Position numbers and translations under genes: made by a program
Source: Opitutus sp. GAS368
GTDB taxonomy: Bacteria > Verrucomicrobiota > Verrucomicrobiia > Opitutales > Opitutaceae
DNA length: 64,000 nucleotides
NCBI RefSeq assembly: GCF_900104925.1
Contig: NZ_LT629735.1
Location: forward strand, 1,892,291-1,956,290
Direction: 5' to 3'
Shown here: positions 23,820-32,869 of the stretch, in pieces
How the letters are laid out: every line of letters begins with the position of its first letter
Numbering within the stretch: position 1 is the first letter of the stretch
Notes under the pieces: model-generated
Database searches by the model: none
Told to the model about the DNA's origin: nothing
Seen by the model: only the letters and a program-made list of their open reading frames with translations

Positions 23820-24776
23820 TTATCGCCGACTGGTTCGTTTTCTCCGAGTTGCCGCGATAAACTTCTTCAAGTCGTCGATGCGATGAGCCCAGAAAATAAC
23901 CAGTGGTGTTTCTTGCGCGCTAACAACTCCAGCGGGATTGAAAACTCCGCGAATGGCTGCAGCAGAAATGACATCACGTCCAAAGGTGGCCCAGGCTTTG
24001 GCTTTCTGCACAGCCTCCATGTTCAGGCGCTTCCGGCTATTGATGGCCGAATTCGAACCCTTCGCCTCGATCACCAGCAAGCGACTATCCCATAGTCCGA
24101 TAACAAAATCGGCGTTGTTTTCACCCAACGTGCAGCCGGTCATGTATTCGCCGGGTTTTGGCACATCTGCTCCAAGAAGACTTTGGATGCCTTTTTGTGG
24201 AGCGGCACGTTTCTTATAGCCCAGTCCGATCAGGACGCCCTCTACCAGGCCCTCGACGATCTGGCGCTCGTCAGAGCGTCTTTTTGTTTGCACTTCTTGA
24301 GATGACGCCAGGACTGTTGAGGCAAGAATTGCTGCGCTACGTTCCTGCTTGGTTGGCTCCCGTCGAGCGGCAATCCAAGGGAAGCGTTTGGGGTCAAGAA
24401 TTGCGCAGAGGACATCTTTTACTGCAGTCGCGAATTCTGCGTCGGAAAGAATGCGAGTGGCGTTTAGGGAATCCCCGCTAAGGGTTTCCAAGTCATCTTC
24501 TGAAACAGGAGGCGCTCCAACATACCGCAAGGCAGTCAGCAGATCCCGGTTGCGCATGACTTCTGCCAGTGCGCTTTGATTAACCGGAGTCTCAAGAATG
24601 GTGGCCAATCCACCAACAATCTGACGATTCGCTTTTTCGAGACGCAAAAAAGCTTCAAGGTATTTTTGCAGCGGCTCACCCATGCGGCGCTGGCGAAAAT
24701 CATCCCGCGAGATTGCCGCCTCCTGTGTGATCTGCGTGGGAGTCCACCGACGTGCTAGGTCAGGCCACATGAACAA
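23820..24776 (-). CDS. XamI-family type II restriction endonuclease
   Basis: The 318-aa protein has the features I recall for XamI-family nucleases: an N-terminal region with DDFRQRRMGEPLQKYLEAF and APPVSEDDL, and a catalytic core NADFVIGLWDSRLLVIEAKGS, an (D)...ExK metal site at about residues 237-257. Characterised family members cut GTCGAC (SalI/XamI), so this is the predicted site (inference). The gene overlaps its methyltransferase by 17 bp, as in a tight type II operon. Confidence 0.85.
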   Translation of the reverse strand: MFMWPDLARRWTPTQITQEAAISRDDFRQRRMGEPLQKYLEAFLRLEKANRQIVGGLATILETPVNQSALAEVMRNRDLLTALRYVGAPPVSEDDLETLSGDSLNATRILSDAEFATAVKDVLCAILDPKRFPWIAARREPTKQERSAAILASTVLASSQEVQTKRRSDERQIVEGLVEGVLIGLGYKKRAAPQKGIQSLLGADVPKPGEYMTGCTLGENNADFVIGLWDSRLLVIEAKGSNSAINSRKRLNMEAVQKAKAWATFGRDVISAAAIRGVFNPAGVVSAQETPLVIFWAHRIDDLKKFIAATRRKRTSRR

Positions 24777-26385
24777 AGTGCTCTAGCGGTGGGATCGGAA
24801 TGCGCATAGCCTCGCCAGGTTCAAATTTAATCAGGCCCCCAGCATAAGCACGGCCGGAAGAAAGCAATACGTGTTCGTTCAACCAACCAACAAGGGCATC
24901 AAGGGTTGGATCATCGATGGGGGTTCTGGGGTAAAGCCCATGTGCGATATTGAGTAACCGTGCGTCAGCAAGGTTACGGGCAAAAACAGGCGGGCGGCGG
25001 CCCATATAGGTCATAATGATGGAAGGCGGCGCCTTTAGTTTCACTCGCCACCAAGGTCTGCGATGCTGGGCGATATAAGAAGCGGTGCCCCCGTGAGTTT
25101 CAGCCCAGGCGATAAAGGCTTCAACCACGCGGCGGTCTCGCGCGGGAAGGGCACCTAAGTCAGCAGGCAGATCGATGACGCGCTGCAGATTAGTAGGGTC
25201 GCACAGCGGGCCGCCACCGAGCCGGATAATTTCTTTGGCGTGAGTGACCGCAGGAAAAAGACAGGAAGCAGGCAACGGTGGGGTCGCCTCATTGGCGATC
25301 CAGAGATGATTGGCGCCGGTCACCTGACCGCGATGGATCAGAAAATAGTCACCAAGCGTTGCGGTCGCTTCGGTTGCTGTTTGGCGCAGCGGCCGTGCAA
25401 AACTGGACCAAGCACGGGCCTCTTGGAGCTCTTGCGTGGGCACCCAATGGGTGAGCCGACGTGGCTGCCCATTTGACTCCGTGAAACCCATGCCATGATG
25501 GGTCTGGCCGACCTGAAAGGTGGTGATGGCGGAAGTTGTAAGGGCATCAGCAAAAAGCTGATGTGCCGCTGGAAAGAGATGGACCGTGTGTCCACCCAAA
25601 CCATTAAGCAGTAGCTTTCGCAGGTCCTTACCGTAATTCACATCAAGCCATTCTGCAGAGGTAATAAAACACCCCGCATCGCCGGGTTGGCCAAGTTGGC
25701 GGGCTTTTAGAAAAAAATGCAGGTGCAAACCAGCGAGCTGGCTGCCGGTAATATGATGCCGGGCGAGTTCATCCTGATACCATCGTTTCCAATGGGGCTC
25801 GATATCGTGATGCCGCACATAGGGAGGATTGCCAATGAAGAGGGTTGGCGTAGAGCGCCGAGGTAACTTCAACGCGCGGAAATCTCCCAAGACTACCTTC
25901 ATGCGCGAGTCCAGGCCGGCGACTCGTGCGGTGGCTCGGATGATAAGCGCGAGAAGGGGATTGATCTCGCACGCCAGCACGTGGGCTTTGCGATAATGCC
26001 GCAAAGCAGCGATAGTGAAGCGACCGCTGCCAGCGCCACAGTCAACGACAAGGCCCGGGTCTCGCACCAAGCGCGCGGCCAAATCGAACATCTGGCTGAT
26101 GATTTTGGCTGGGGTAAAGGTCGTTCCTGTGCTTCGGCGTTCTTCGGGGGAGAATATTCTGGCGTAAGCTTCGCCCAAAGGATCCCCGCCTAGTCGAATT
26201 TGCCTTCGGATGTCCGCTAGAAAGGAAGCGCGGACTTTTGGCAAATCAGATGGTAGCTCACGCTTCTCCGCTTTCGTAAGAGATGGACACCTGTGGACGA
26301 GATCCGCCAAGACCGCGCGTAGACTAGCCTCAAGGGCGAGGTCATTGACAGGCAAGTTAGCGGAGGGGCTGGTCACAAGGCTCAT
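24760..26385 (-). CDS. Type II N6-adenine DNA methyltransferase (partner of XamI-like nuclease)
   Basis: The 541-aa protein has SAM-binding motif I VDCGAGSGRF (about 119-128) and catalytic motif IV FIGNPPYVRHHD (about 179-190), which mark a gamma-class N6-adenine methyltransferase. A target-recognition region fills the C-terminal half. It would protect the host from the nuclease encoded just downstream. The pair lies between the MATE and PLP genes, consistent with acquisition by transfer. Confidence 0.9.
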   Translation of the reverse strand: MSLVTSPSANLPVNDLALEASLRAVLADLVHRCPSLTKAEKRELPSDLPKVRASFLADIRRQIRLGGDPLGEAYARIFSPEERRSTGTTFTPAKIISQMFDLAARLVRDPGLVVDCGAGSGRFTIAALRHYRKAHVLACEINPLLALIIRATARVAGLDSRMKVVLGDFRALKLPRRSTPTLFIGNPPYVRHHDIEPHWKRWYQDELARHHITGSQLAGLHLHFFLKARQLGQPGDAGCFITSAEWLDVNYGKDLRKLLLNGLGGHTVHLFPAAHQLFADALTTSAITTFQVGQTHHGMGFTESNGQPRRLTHWVPTQELQEARAWSSFARPLRQTATEATATLGDYFLIHRGQVTGANHLWIANEATPPLPASCLFPAVTHAKEIIRLGGGPLCDPTNLQRVIDLPADLGALPARDRRVVEAFIAWAETHGGTASYIAQHRRPWWRVKLKAPPSIIMTYMGRRPPVFARNLADARLLNIAHGLYPRTPIDDPTLDALVGWLNEHVLLSSGRAYAGGLIKFEPGEAMRIPIPPLEHFVHVA

Positions 26386-26479
26386 TCAAGAGATGCTACG
26401 CGGCGTAGCAAACCTGAGTTTCGGAAAGGGAGAGATTTTACTCGATCTAAGCACTTCCCATCACAAACAAAGCTGGACT

Positions 26480-27988
26480 TCAGTCCAGAGCCTCGCTGAG
26501 GGCGGCGATGATAGCATCGACGGGTTCGGTGCCGACGGAGAGGCGGAGCAGGTCGGGGGACAGGCCGTGGGCGGCGAGCTCGGCGCGGCCGGCTTCGCTC
26601 GTGACGAGATCGTAGTGCGCCAGATAGATGAACGGGGAGATCAACGTGGTCGTCATGCCGAAGCTTGGACCTTTGGGCAGGCGCACGGCGTCGTAGAACT
26701 TCGCGAGCGGCCCCTTGAGCGTGAACGAGATCATGCTGCCGGCCGATTCCGGGGTGCGGGCGATCTTGAGGTAGCTGGCCCTGGTGGCGGGTTGCAGCGC
26801 CCACCAGACTTTCTCGACGGCCGGATGTGATTCGAGAAATGCGGCGACCTGGCGGGTGCTGGCATTGATGCGGGCGACGACCCCGGACGTGGCATCGATT
26901 TGCGCCGCGAGCCGGGCGAGGTCGCGCGCGTGCACGGGTTCGAGCTGGGCGCCGACAAGTCCGCGGAGTTCGGCGGCGTCGGGGCGGGTGGCGTTCACGA
27001 CGACCGCACCGGCGATGACGTCACCCTCGTGGGCGGTGTATTTGGTGAGACTGGTGGCGACGAGATCAGCGTGGGGCAGCAGGTCGACGTTGAAGGGCGA
27101 GCTGACGGCCGGATCGAGGATGACCTTGGCGCCGTGGCGGCGCGCGAGCGCGGTGACGGCGGCGATGTCGGCCGTCTGGATGAGCGGATTGGTCGGCGCC
27201 TCGATGATCAGGCCGGCAAGGCGCGGGCCGTGCGTGGCGAGGAGTTTTTCCAGTCCGGCAAGGTCGGTGACGTCGCCGTGCCGCAGGTAATCGCGCGCCG
27301 GGTCGGGCGTGAATTTTCTCAGCAGCGCGATGCTGTCGAGGTAGAGCCAGCCCAGCTGCACCCAGGCGGTGCGGCCGGCGCGCGCCTGCACGGTGCTGAT
27401 GGCGCGGAAAGCGGCGTAAAGGGCGTTCATGCCGCTCGGCGCCAGCAGCAGGTCGGCGTCGGCGACGGGAAACGGGCCGCGCAAAACACGCCTGATCTCG
27501 GCCACAGCATCACCGGCGAAGAGCTTCTCCGGTGCGACGGCGGGCAACAGGCCGAGTCGCACGAGGTGATCCTCGGCGGCGCGCGAGGAGAGGAAACCGC
27601 CGATGTTCTGAAGATAGACCTTGCCCCGGGCATTCAGCTCCGGCGTGTCGATGTGGGCGACGCCATCCAGGCCCTCGACGGAAAATGGTCGGGCGGCAGC
27701 CTGGTCCGTGCGGCCGAGATAGTGCGCAAAAGACGCGGCCATTCTGGCCGAGGTGACCAGCCACAGCGACTTGCCGGCGAGCTCGGGTCGGCGGCCAAGG
27801 TATTCGCACAGCCGCTTGGCGTGGGTGTGGACGACAAAACGCGGGTAGCCGGAGGCGATGTGGCGCGTGGTCTCGGGCCGGCCTTCCTCATACCCGATGA
27901 CGTCGCGCATGGTCGGCAGGCTGCACGCGACAGAGTGCGGGCTGCCGGGAATGCGCTGACCGAGCGGGATGGGCGAGAAGACGGACAT
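26480..27988 (-). CDS. Cys/Met-metabolism PLP-dependent enzyme (cystathionine gamma-synthase-like)
   Basis: The 502-aa protein has the PLP-Lys segment TSLTKYTAHEGDVIAG of the MetB/MetC family (about residue 312), the upstream EAPTNPLIQ substrate-site segment, and LAPSGMNALYAAFRA. The N-terminal 100 residues are an extra region (SVACSLPTMRDVIGYEEG) beyond the usual ~390 residues, a form I recall in an uncharacterised bacterial subfamily. It probably acts on a sulfur amino acid; the exact reaction is not determined. Confidence 0.85.
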   Translation of the reverse strand: MSVFSPIPLGQRIPGSPHSVACSLPTMRDVIGYEEGRPETTRHIASGYPRFVVHTHAKRLCEYLGRRPELAGKSLWLVTSARMAASFAHYLGRTDQAAARPFSVEGLDGVAHIDTPELNARGKVYLQNIGGFLSSRAAEDHLVRLGLLPAVAPEKLFAGDAVAEIRRVLRGPFPVADADLLLAPSGMNALYAAFRAISTVQARAGRTAWVQLGWLYLDSIALLRKFTPDPARDYLRHGDVTDLAGLEKLLATHGPRLAGLIIEAPTNPLIQTADIAAVTALARRHGAKVILDPAVSSPFNVDLLPHADLVATSLTKYTAHEGDVIAGAVVVNATRPDAAELRGLVGAQLEPVHARDLARLAAQIDATSGVVARINASTRQVAAFLESHPAVEKVWWALQPATRASYLKIARTPESAGSMISFTLKGPLAKFYDAVRLPKGPSFGMTTTLISPFIYLAHYDLVTSEAGRAELAAHGLSPDLLRLSVGTEPVDAIIAALSEALD

Positions 27989-28044
27989 GGGAGGCGAGGG
28001 GAGAGTTCACCGGCCGGGACCGGGCGAGGCAACGGCGGGTTGTG

Positions 28045-28317
28045 TCATGTGGCAGCGGACAACCGGGTGCGGACCTCGGCCAGCGTCAGTCCGGCGATGC
28101 GGACGACCTTGTGGCGCGACTTGTCGCCGCGGATGAGGGTGAGCGCGCGGCGGGGCAGGCCGAGTCTGCCGGCGAGGAAATCAAGCAGGGCGTCGTTGGC
28201 GCGGCCCTCGAGGGCCGGGGCGTGCACCTTGACCTTGAGCGCCGGGCCCAGCCACCCGGCGATCTCGTCGCGCGGGGCGTTGGGGATGGTCTTCAGCTCA
28301 AGGGTGCAGCCGGGCAT
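28045..28317 (-). CDS. DUF167/YggU-family protein
   Basis: The 90-aa protein starts at ATG 28317 and has the DUF167 signature: TIPNAPRDEI near residue 9, KVKVHAPALEGRANDALLDFLA and VRIAGL. Its role is unknown; members are small alpha/beta proteins. It is divergent from exonuclease III. Confidence 0.9.
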   Translation of the reverse strand: MPGCTLELKTIPNAPRDEIAGWLGPALKVKVHAPALEGRANDALLDFLAGRLGLPRRALTLIRGDKSRHKVVRIAGLTLAEVRTRLSAAT

Positions 28318-28400
28318 GGGGCCAGCATGGGCCGGCCGCACGGGTGCGAAAGGCAAAACATGTTGCGGTCGGCATTTGAAACGGCGAACTAGGGGGCCGC

Positions 28401-29162
28401 ATGAAACTGGTTTCCTGGAACGTCAACGGCGTGCGCGCCGCCCTCAAGAAGGGTTTTCTCGATTACATGGCGAAGGTGGACGCCGACGTCATCTGCCTCC
28501 AGGAGACCAAGGCGCACCCCGGCGACGTCCAGCACGTGGCGTGGGTGACCGGTTACACGCCGCATTGGTATTCGGCGGTGAAGAAGGGCTACGCGGGCAC
28601 GGTAATATTCACGCGGGTGCCGCCGCTTAGGGTGACCAACGGCATCGGCCTGCCGGACCACGATGACGAGGGACGGGTCATTGCGGCGGAATTCAAGGAT
28701 TTCTTTCTCGTGAACGTCTACCAACCCAACTCGCAGCGCGGGCTGACGCGCTTGAAATATCGCACCGAGGCATGGGATCCCGCGTTCCTGGCCTTTCTGA
28801 AAAAACTCGAGAAGAAGGGCAAACCGGTGGTGTTTTGCGGCGACCTGAACGTGGCGCACACGGAGATCGACCTCACGAACCCCAAGACCAACCGGCGCAA
28901 TGCCGGTTTCACGGACGAAGAGCGGACGAACTTCTCCACCCTGCTCAGCAAGGGGTTCGTGGACACATTCCGCGAATTCGAAAAGGGACCCGGCCACTAC
29001 ACGTGGTGGAGCCAGATGATGAACTGCCGCGCCCGGAACATCGGGTGGCGCGTCGATTATTTCGTGGCATCGGAAAAACTGAAACCGGCGCTGAAGCGCG
29101 CGTGGATCTCGCCCGAGGTGATGGGCAGCGACCATTGTCCGGTCGGGCTGGAGCTGAAGTGA
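28401..29162 (+). CDS. xth: Exodeoxyribonuclease III
   Basis: The 253-aa protein has the AP-endonuclease/exonuclease family motifs: WNVNGVRA (near 6), LQETKAH (about 35-41), GDLNVAHTEIDL (about 152-163) and MGSDHCPVGL at the C-terminus. It removes 3' blocks and cuts AP sites in base-excision repair. Its stop overlaps the next gene's start by one base (TGATG). Confidence 0.95.
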   Translation: MKLVSWNVNGVRAALKKGFLDYMAKVDADVICLQETKAHPGDVQHVAWVTGYTPHWYSAVKKGYAGTVIFTRVPPLRVTNGIGLPDHDDEGRVIAAEFKDFFLVNVYQPNSQRGLTRLKYRTEAWDPAFLAFLKKLEKKGKPVVFCGDLNVAHTEIDLTNPKTNRRNAGFTDEERTNFSTLLSKGFVDTFREFEKGPGHYTWWSQMMNCRARNIGWRVDYFVASEKLKPALKRAWISPEVMGSDHCPVGLELK

Positions 29163-29662
29163 TGTCGCACGCGGCCGAGCTGAAGAAGCTGATGATGCGC
29201 CGGCCGCCGCTGACGCTCGCGGTGGCGGAGAGCCTGACGGCCGGGCATGTGCAGGCGCGGATCGCGGCGGTGTCAGGGGCCTCGGATTATTTTCTCGGCG
29301 GCATCACCGCCTACACCCTGCGCCAGAAGGTAAAGCTGCTCGGCGTGAACCGCGCACACGCGAAACGCGTGAACTGCGTGTCCCAGCGCGTGGCGGTGGA
29401 AATGGCCTTTGGCGCCACACGGCTCTTCGGGGCGGATCTGGCGGTGGCGACGACTGGTTACGCCGAGCCCGCGCGCGCCGCCGGCGTAAAATCGCCCATG
29501 GCCTGGTGGGCGATCTGCCAGCGACTGGCGAATGGCCGGTTGGCGCTGACCTCCGGCACCATCGAAGTGCCGGGCGCGAATCGCACCGAGGCCCAAGCGC
29601 GAATCGCCGACGATGTGCTCGGGCGGCTCGTCGCCCATCTGGCGGCGTGGCGGGCCCAATAA
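29162..29662 (+). CDS. CinA C-terminal (nicotinamide-nucleotide amidohydrolase) family protein
   Basis: The 166-aa protein starts at ATG 29162, overlapping the exonuclease stop by a base. It matches the CinA C-terminal/PncC domain: LAVAESLTAGHVQARIA (about 18-34), GASDYFLGGITAYT, and a central VATTGYAEP where the standard motif is TGIAGP. It would hydrolyse NMN to nicotinate mononucleotide in NAD salvage; the altered motif leaves the activity uncertain. Confidence 0.85.
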   Translation: MSHAAELKKLMMRRPPLTLAVAESLTAGHVQARIAAVSGASDYFLGGITAYTLRQKVKLLGVNRAHAKRVNCVSQRVAVEMAFGATRLFGADLAVATTGYAEPARAAGVKSPMAWWAICQRLANGRLALTSGTIEVPGANRTEAQARIADDVLGRLVAHLAAWRAQ

Positions 29663-29692
29663 AAAACCCGCCGGAGCCCGGCGGGTTGAAAA
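29661..29692 (-). terminator. Terminator between convergent CinA-like and SYLF genes
   Basis: AACCCGCCGG (29665-29674), loop agc, CCGGCGGGTT (29678-29687). In the minus direction the stem is followed by a six-T run (29666-29661), so it terminates the SYLF transcript and may work both ways. Confidence 0.85.
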
Positions 29693-29710
29693 GGAAGGGG
29701 AATTGGCTGG

Positions 29711-30397
29711 TTACCGCGTGAGGTTCGTCACGTAGTTCATGATGAAGCGGGTTTCTTGGGGCGGGGTGACCCAGTCGCTGTAGAGCAGCTCCGGCATGCG
29801 GCTGTTCGTATTGTAGAACAGCCGGTTGGCATCTTCATCGGGGGACATATAGCCGGTCTTGACGGCGGCTCCGAGATAGAAGCCCTCGGTGGTGGAGTAG
29901 ACGAGCACGTTGGCGTCGCCCGGCAGGGGCTTGTTCACGGCCTCGCGCTCGGCGGCGCGGATGCCGGCCACCGCCTTGGCCTCGGCGCCGAAATTCATGC
30001 GGTTCTTCAGGAGGAGGCGCGCCGCATTGTCGTCCATGAGGAGGTAGATGGCATTGATGGCCTTGCCGCCGGCCTGCAGGCCGAAACTGAGTTCGCCGGC
30101 ACGGAAAAAGGCCGGCACCGACCATTTGCCGTTCGGGCGGCGGACCAGCGCGACCGCATAGCCGTCCTTGATGCCCAGCAGGAAGCCGGCCTGGAACTGG
30201 TTGACGATGACGATGCCCTTGGCGTTGCGCAGCTTGTCCGCGGGGATGGCGGTCCGGACGTTGCCTTGGATTTCCTGCAGGATGGCCTCGCAGCTATCGA
30301 GGTGCGAGACCACGGCCTCGCGGGTCAGGCCGGTCGCGGCAGGCAGCATGGCCGCGAGGGCGGACACGCAGAAAAGGGCGGTGAGAAACTTCTTCAT
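29711..30397 (-). CDS. SYLF-domain lipid-binding protein (Ysc84-like)
   Basis: The 228-aa secreted protein starts at ATG 30397 with a signal peptide (CVSALAAMLPAATG). It matches bacterial Ysc84/SYLF proteins: AKGIVIVNQFQAGFLLGIKDGYAVAL (about 60-85), FFRAGELSFGLQAGGKAINAIYLLM. These proteins bind phosphoinositides or lipids; the role in bacteria is not clear. It ends 24 bp from the hairpin terminator. Confidence 0.88.
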   Translation of the reverse strand: MKKFLTALFCVSALAAMLPAATGLTREAVVSHLDSCEAILQEIQGNVRTAIPADKLRNAKGIVIVNQFQAGFLLGIKDGYAVALVRRPNGKWSVPAFFRAGELSFGLQAGGKAINAIYLLMDDNAARLLLKNRMNFGAEAKAVAGIRAAEREAVNKPLPGDANVLVYSTTEGFYLGAAVKTGYMSPDEDANRLFYNTNSRMPELLYSDWVTPPQETRFIMNYVTNLTR

Positions 30398-30555
30398 GTT
30401 GTGAATGGAGCGGAGAATGGGGCTGCGCCGGAGGAGCGCAAAGCTGTTTTCCAAGACGGGTATATGCAGATTCAGGGGGGGAATGAAAGCCCTACTTAGC
30501 CCGCTGGCCGGCCGGAACGGTGGTTGGGACTCCTTGGCGAGGAGAAGGTTGCCGC

Positions 30556-30927
30556 TCAATCCAGACCCCGTTGTGCGATCTCGTCCTCGTCCCAGCCGAG
30601 GTAATGGCCCAGCTCGTGGAGGTAGGTCAGCCGCACTTCATCGCGGTAAACGGTCTCGTCCTGCTCGGCGTAGTCCCAGAGGTTTTCGAGGAAAAGGAGG
30701 ATTTGGGGCGGCAGGGGCGTATCCTCGGCGAGTTCGCCCCGGTGTTCGTGGCCGACAAACAAGCCGAGGATATCGGGCTCCCAGCCCTCGGCCTGAAGCG
30801 CAGCATTGGGGTGCGGTTCATAGCAGACCGGGACTTGCTCGGCCGCTGTCCGCACCGCCGCTGGCAGGCGGCGCCGCGCCGCGGACACCACGGGTTCGGC
30901 GAGGGCGGTGAGTCGTTTGAAATTCAT
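30556..30927 (-). CDS. Zincin-like metallopeptidase family protein
   Basis: The 123-aa protein starts at ATG 30927 and has YLHELGHYLGWDEDEI (about 102-117), the HExGHxxGxxxxx motif of the small 'metallopeptidase family' (PF06262-type). These proteins are short and usually act as putative zinc proteases of unknown substrate. It is divergent from the Spy-like gene. Confidence 0.85.
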   Translation of the reverse strand: MNFKRLTALAEPVVSAARRRLPAAVRTAAEQVPVCYEPHPNAALQAEGWEPDILGLFVGHEHRGELAEDTPLPPQILLFLENLWDYAEQDETVYRDEVRLTYLHELGHYLGWDEDEIAQRGLD

Positions 30928-31092
30928 GATGAATGCCGCCCGCCACCTTGGGGGAAGCCGATCCGGGAGTAAAGCGGGCGCATGACGGTGGGGTGACGGG
31001 CAGGTTACACCACCGGTGAAAATTATCCCGGCAAAATAATGCAACGCCGGCGGCGAAGCGGCGTCTATCCCCCGAACCCCAACAACGACTCC

Positions 31093-31527
31093 ATGAAAAA
31101 CCGATTCAAACTGGTCCCTCTTTTCCTCATCCTGGCCATGGCCGCCGTGCCGGCCCTGCGCGCCGAAGACACCGTCGCTCCGGTCGACAAACCCGAACAA
31201 AAGCGTGAACACGGCCCCGGTGCCATGATGGAGCGTGCGGCCAAGGAACTCGGCCTGAACGCCGACCAGGAGGCCAAATGGAAGGACATCGGCCAGCAGG
31301 AAAAAACCGCGCTGGACGCCCTGCGGGGCGACAAGTCTGTGGCCAAGGAAGACAAGCGGGCCAAGAGGCGTGAAATCAACAAGAGCTTTGCCGACCAACG
31401 GCGGGCGGTCCTGACTCCCGATCAGGCGACCAAGTTCGACGAAATGCGCGCCAAGATGCGTGAGCACGGTCCCCGCGGTGGTGGCGACCGTCCGACGAAG
31501 GGCGACAAGCCGGACGACGCCAAATAA
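31093..31527 (+). CDS. Spy/CpxP-like secreted protein
   Basis: From ATG 31093 the protein has 144 residues, with a signal peptide ending near RAED. The mature part is highly charged and helical: AKELGLNADQEAKWKDI near 50, and a repeated LTPDQATKFDEMRAKM near 113, typical of LTxxQ-type Spy/CpxP or heavy-metal resistance proteins. A strong terminator follows. It would act as a periplasmic chaperone or metal-stress protein (inference). Confidence 0.75.
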   Translation: MKNRFKLVPLFLILAMAAVPALRAEDTVAPVDKPEQKREHGPGAMMERAAKELGLNADQEAKWKDIGQQEKTALDALRGDKSVAKEDKRAKRREINKSFADQRRAVLTPDQATKFDEMRAKMREHGPRGGGDRPTKGDKPDDAK

Positions 31528-31560
31528 CCCTTACTGCTCAAGCAGCAGTGTGTGCAATAG

Positions 31561-31597
31561 AAGCGCCGTGGCGTGGGGCCACGGCGCTTTTCTTTTT
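31561..31597 (+). terminator. Rho-independent terminator after Spy-like gene
   Basis: AAGCGCCGTGG (31561-31571) pairs with CCACGGCGCTT (31579-31589), followed by TTCTTTTT. Confidence 0.92.
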
Positions 31598-31633
31598 GGA
31601 CAAGCCGCCGGCCCCGCCGCACGCTCGCCGGCC

Positions 31634-32869
31634 ATGGGTCAACGACAGGCAATCATCGCAGGGGGCGGCGCGGCAGGCTTTTTCGCGGCCATCGCCTGCG
31701 CCGAGGCCGATCCCGATTGTGCGGTGACAATTTATGAGGCGACGGCGCACCCGCTGGCCAAGGTGAAGGTCTCGGGCGGCGGCCGCTGCAATGTCACCCA
31801 CGCCTGCTTTGACCCGCGGGAATTGGTGAAACGCTACCCGCGCGGTGGGCGCGAACTGCTCGGGGCCTTCCACCGGTGGCAGCCGCGCGACACGGCCGAA
31901 TGGTTTGAGGCGCGCGGCGTGGCGCTAAAAACCGAAAAGGACGGGCGGATGTTCCCCGTCACGGACAGCTCGCAGACCATCGTGGATTGCCTGCAGGGGG
32001 CCGCCACCCAGGCCGGCGTGCGGCTGGTGCTGCGCACAGGCCTGAAGACGGCCGTGAAAACCGCCCGCGGCTTCCAGGTCGCGCTCACGACCGGCGAGGT
32101 TGTCGATTGCGACCGGCTCCTGCTGGCGACCGGCGGCAACAAATCCAATGCGGGCCTCGAGATCGCCGCGCGGCTGGGGCACACGATCGAGCCGCCGGTG
32201 CCATCACTCTTCACTTTCCACATCGACGATCCGCGACTGAAGGAGCTGGCGGGCATTTCCGTCGAAGAGGCGGTCACGGCGGTACGGGGCACGACGCTGA
32301 AGGAGCGCGGGCCGTTGCTCGTCACCCACTGGGGCCTGAGCGGACCGGCGGTGCTCAAGCTTTCGGCCTGGGGGGCGCGGGCCTTGCACGATTGCGGCTA
32401 CAGGTTCACCCTGCTCGTCAACTGGGCGCCGGCGTTCAATGCCGAGGCCTTGCGCGCCGAACTGGAGCGGGCCCGCGCGGCCAATCCCAAGAAACAACTG
32501 GGCACCTGGTGCCCGGTCGGACTGCCTCTGCGGCTCTGGGAAAAACTGCTGCCGGCGGCGGGGTTGAAGCCGGATACGACCTGGGCGACCGTGCCCGCGG
32601 CGGCGCTGCGCGCGCTGGCGGCGCAGGTGGGCGAGGGGGAGTTCGCCGTGACCGGCAAGAGCATGTTCAAGGAAGAGTTCGTGACCTGCGGTGGCGTGCG
32701 GTTGAGCGAGGTGGACTTCAAGACCATGGAAAGCCGGCTCGTGCCGGGACTGCACTTCGCCGGCGAGGTGATCGACGTCGATGGCATCACCGGTGGATTT
32801 AATTTCCAGGCGGCGTGGACCGGCGGCTGGCTCGCGGGCCGGGCGATGGCGGGGAGGCCGGCGGCATGA
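31634..32869 (+). CDS. BaiN/RdsA-family (HI0933-like) NAD(P)/FAD-dependent oxidoreductase
   Basis: The 411-aa flavoprotein starts at ATG 31634. It has an N-terminal dinucleotide-binding loop GGGAAGFFAAIACAE, SGGGRCNVTHA (about 51-61), LLLATGGNKSN and a C-terminal GEVIDVDGITGGFNFQ segment that are the signature of the HI0933/BaiN family. The reaction is not known for most members. Its stop overlaps the next gene's start by 4 bp (ATGA). Confidence 0.93.
   Translation: MGQRQAIIAGGGAAGFFAAIACAEADPDCAVTIYEATAHPLAKVKVSGGGRCNVTHACFDPRELVKRYPRGGRELLGAFHRWQPRDTAEWFEARGVALKTEKDGRMFPVTDSSQTIVDCLQGAATQAGVRLVLRTGLKTAVKTARGFQVALTTGEVVDCDRLLLATGGNKSNAGLEIAARLGHTIEPPVPSLFTFHIDDPRLKELAGISVEEAVTAVRGTTLKERGPLLVTHWGLSGPAVLKLSAWGARALHDCGYRFTLLVNWAPAFNAEALRAELERARAANPKKQLGTWCPVGLPLRLWEKLLPAAGLKPDTTWATVPAAALRALAAQVGEGEFAVTGKSMFKEEFVTCGGVRLSEVDFKTMESRLVPGLHFAGEVIDVDGITGGFNFQAAWTGGWLAGRAMAGRPAA

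Noticed and set aside
26900-28630. 576-codon plus-strand open frame
   Set aside because: Antisense to the Cys/Met PLP gene and DUF167; no recognisable domain.
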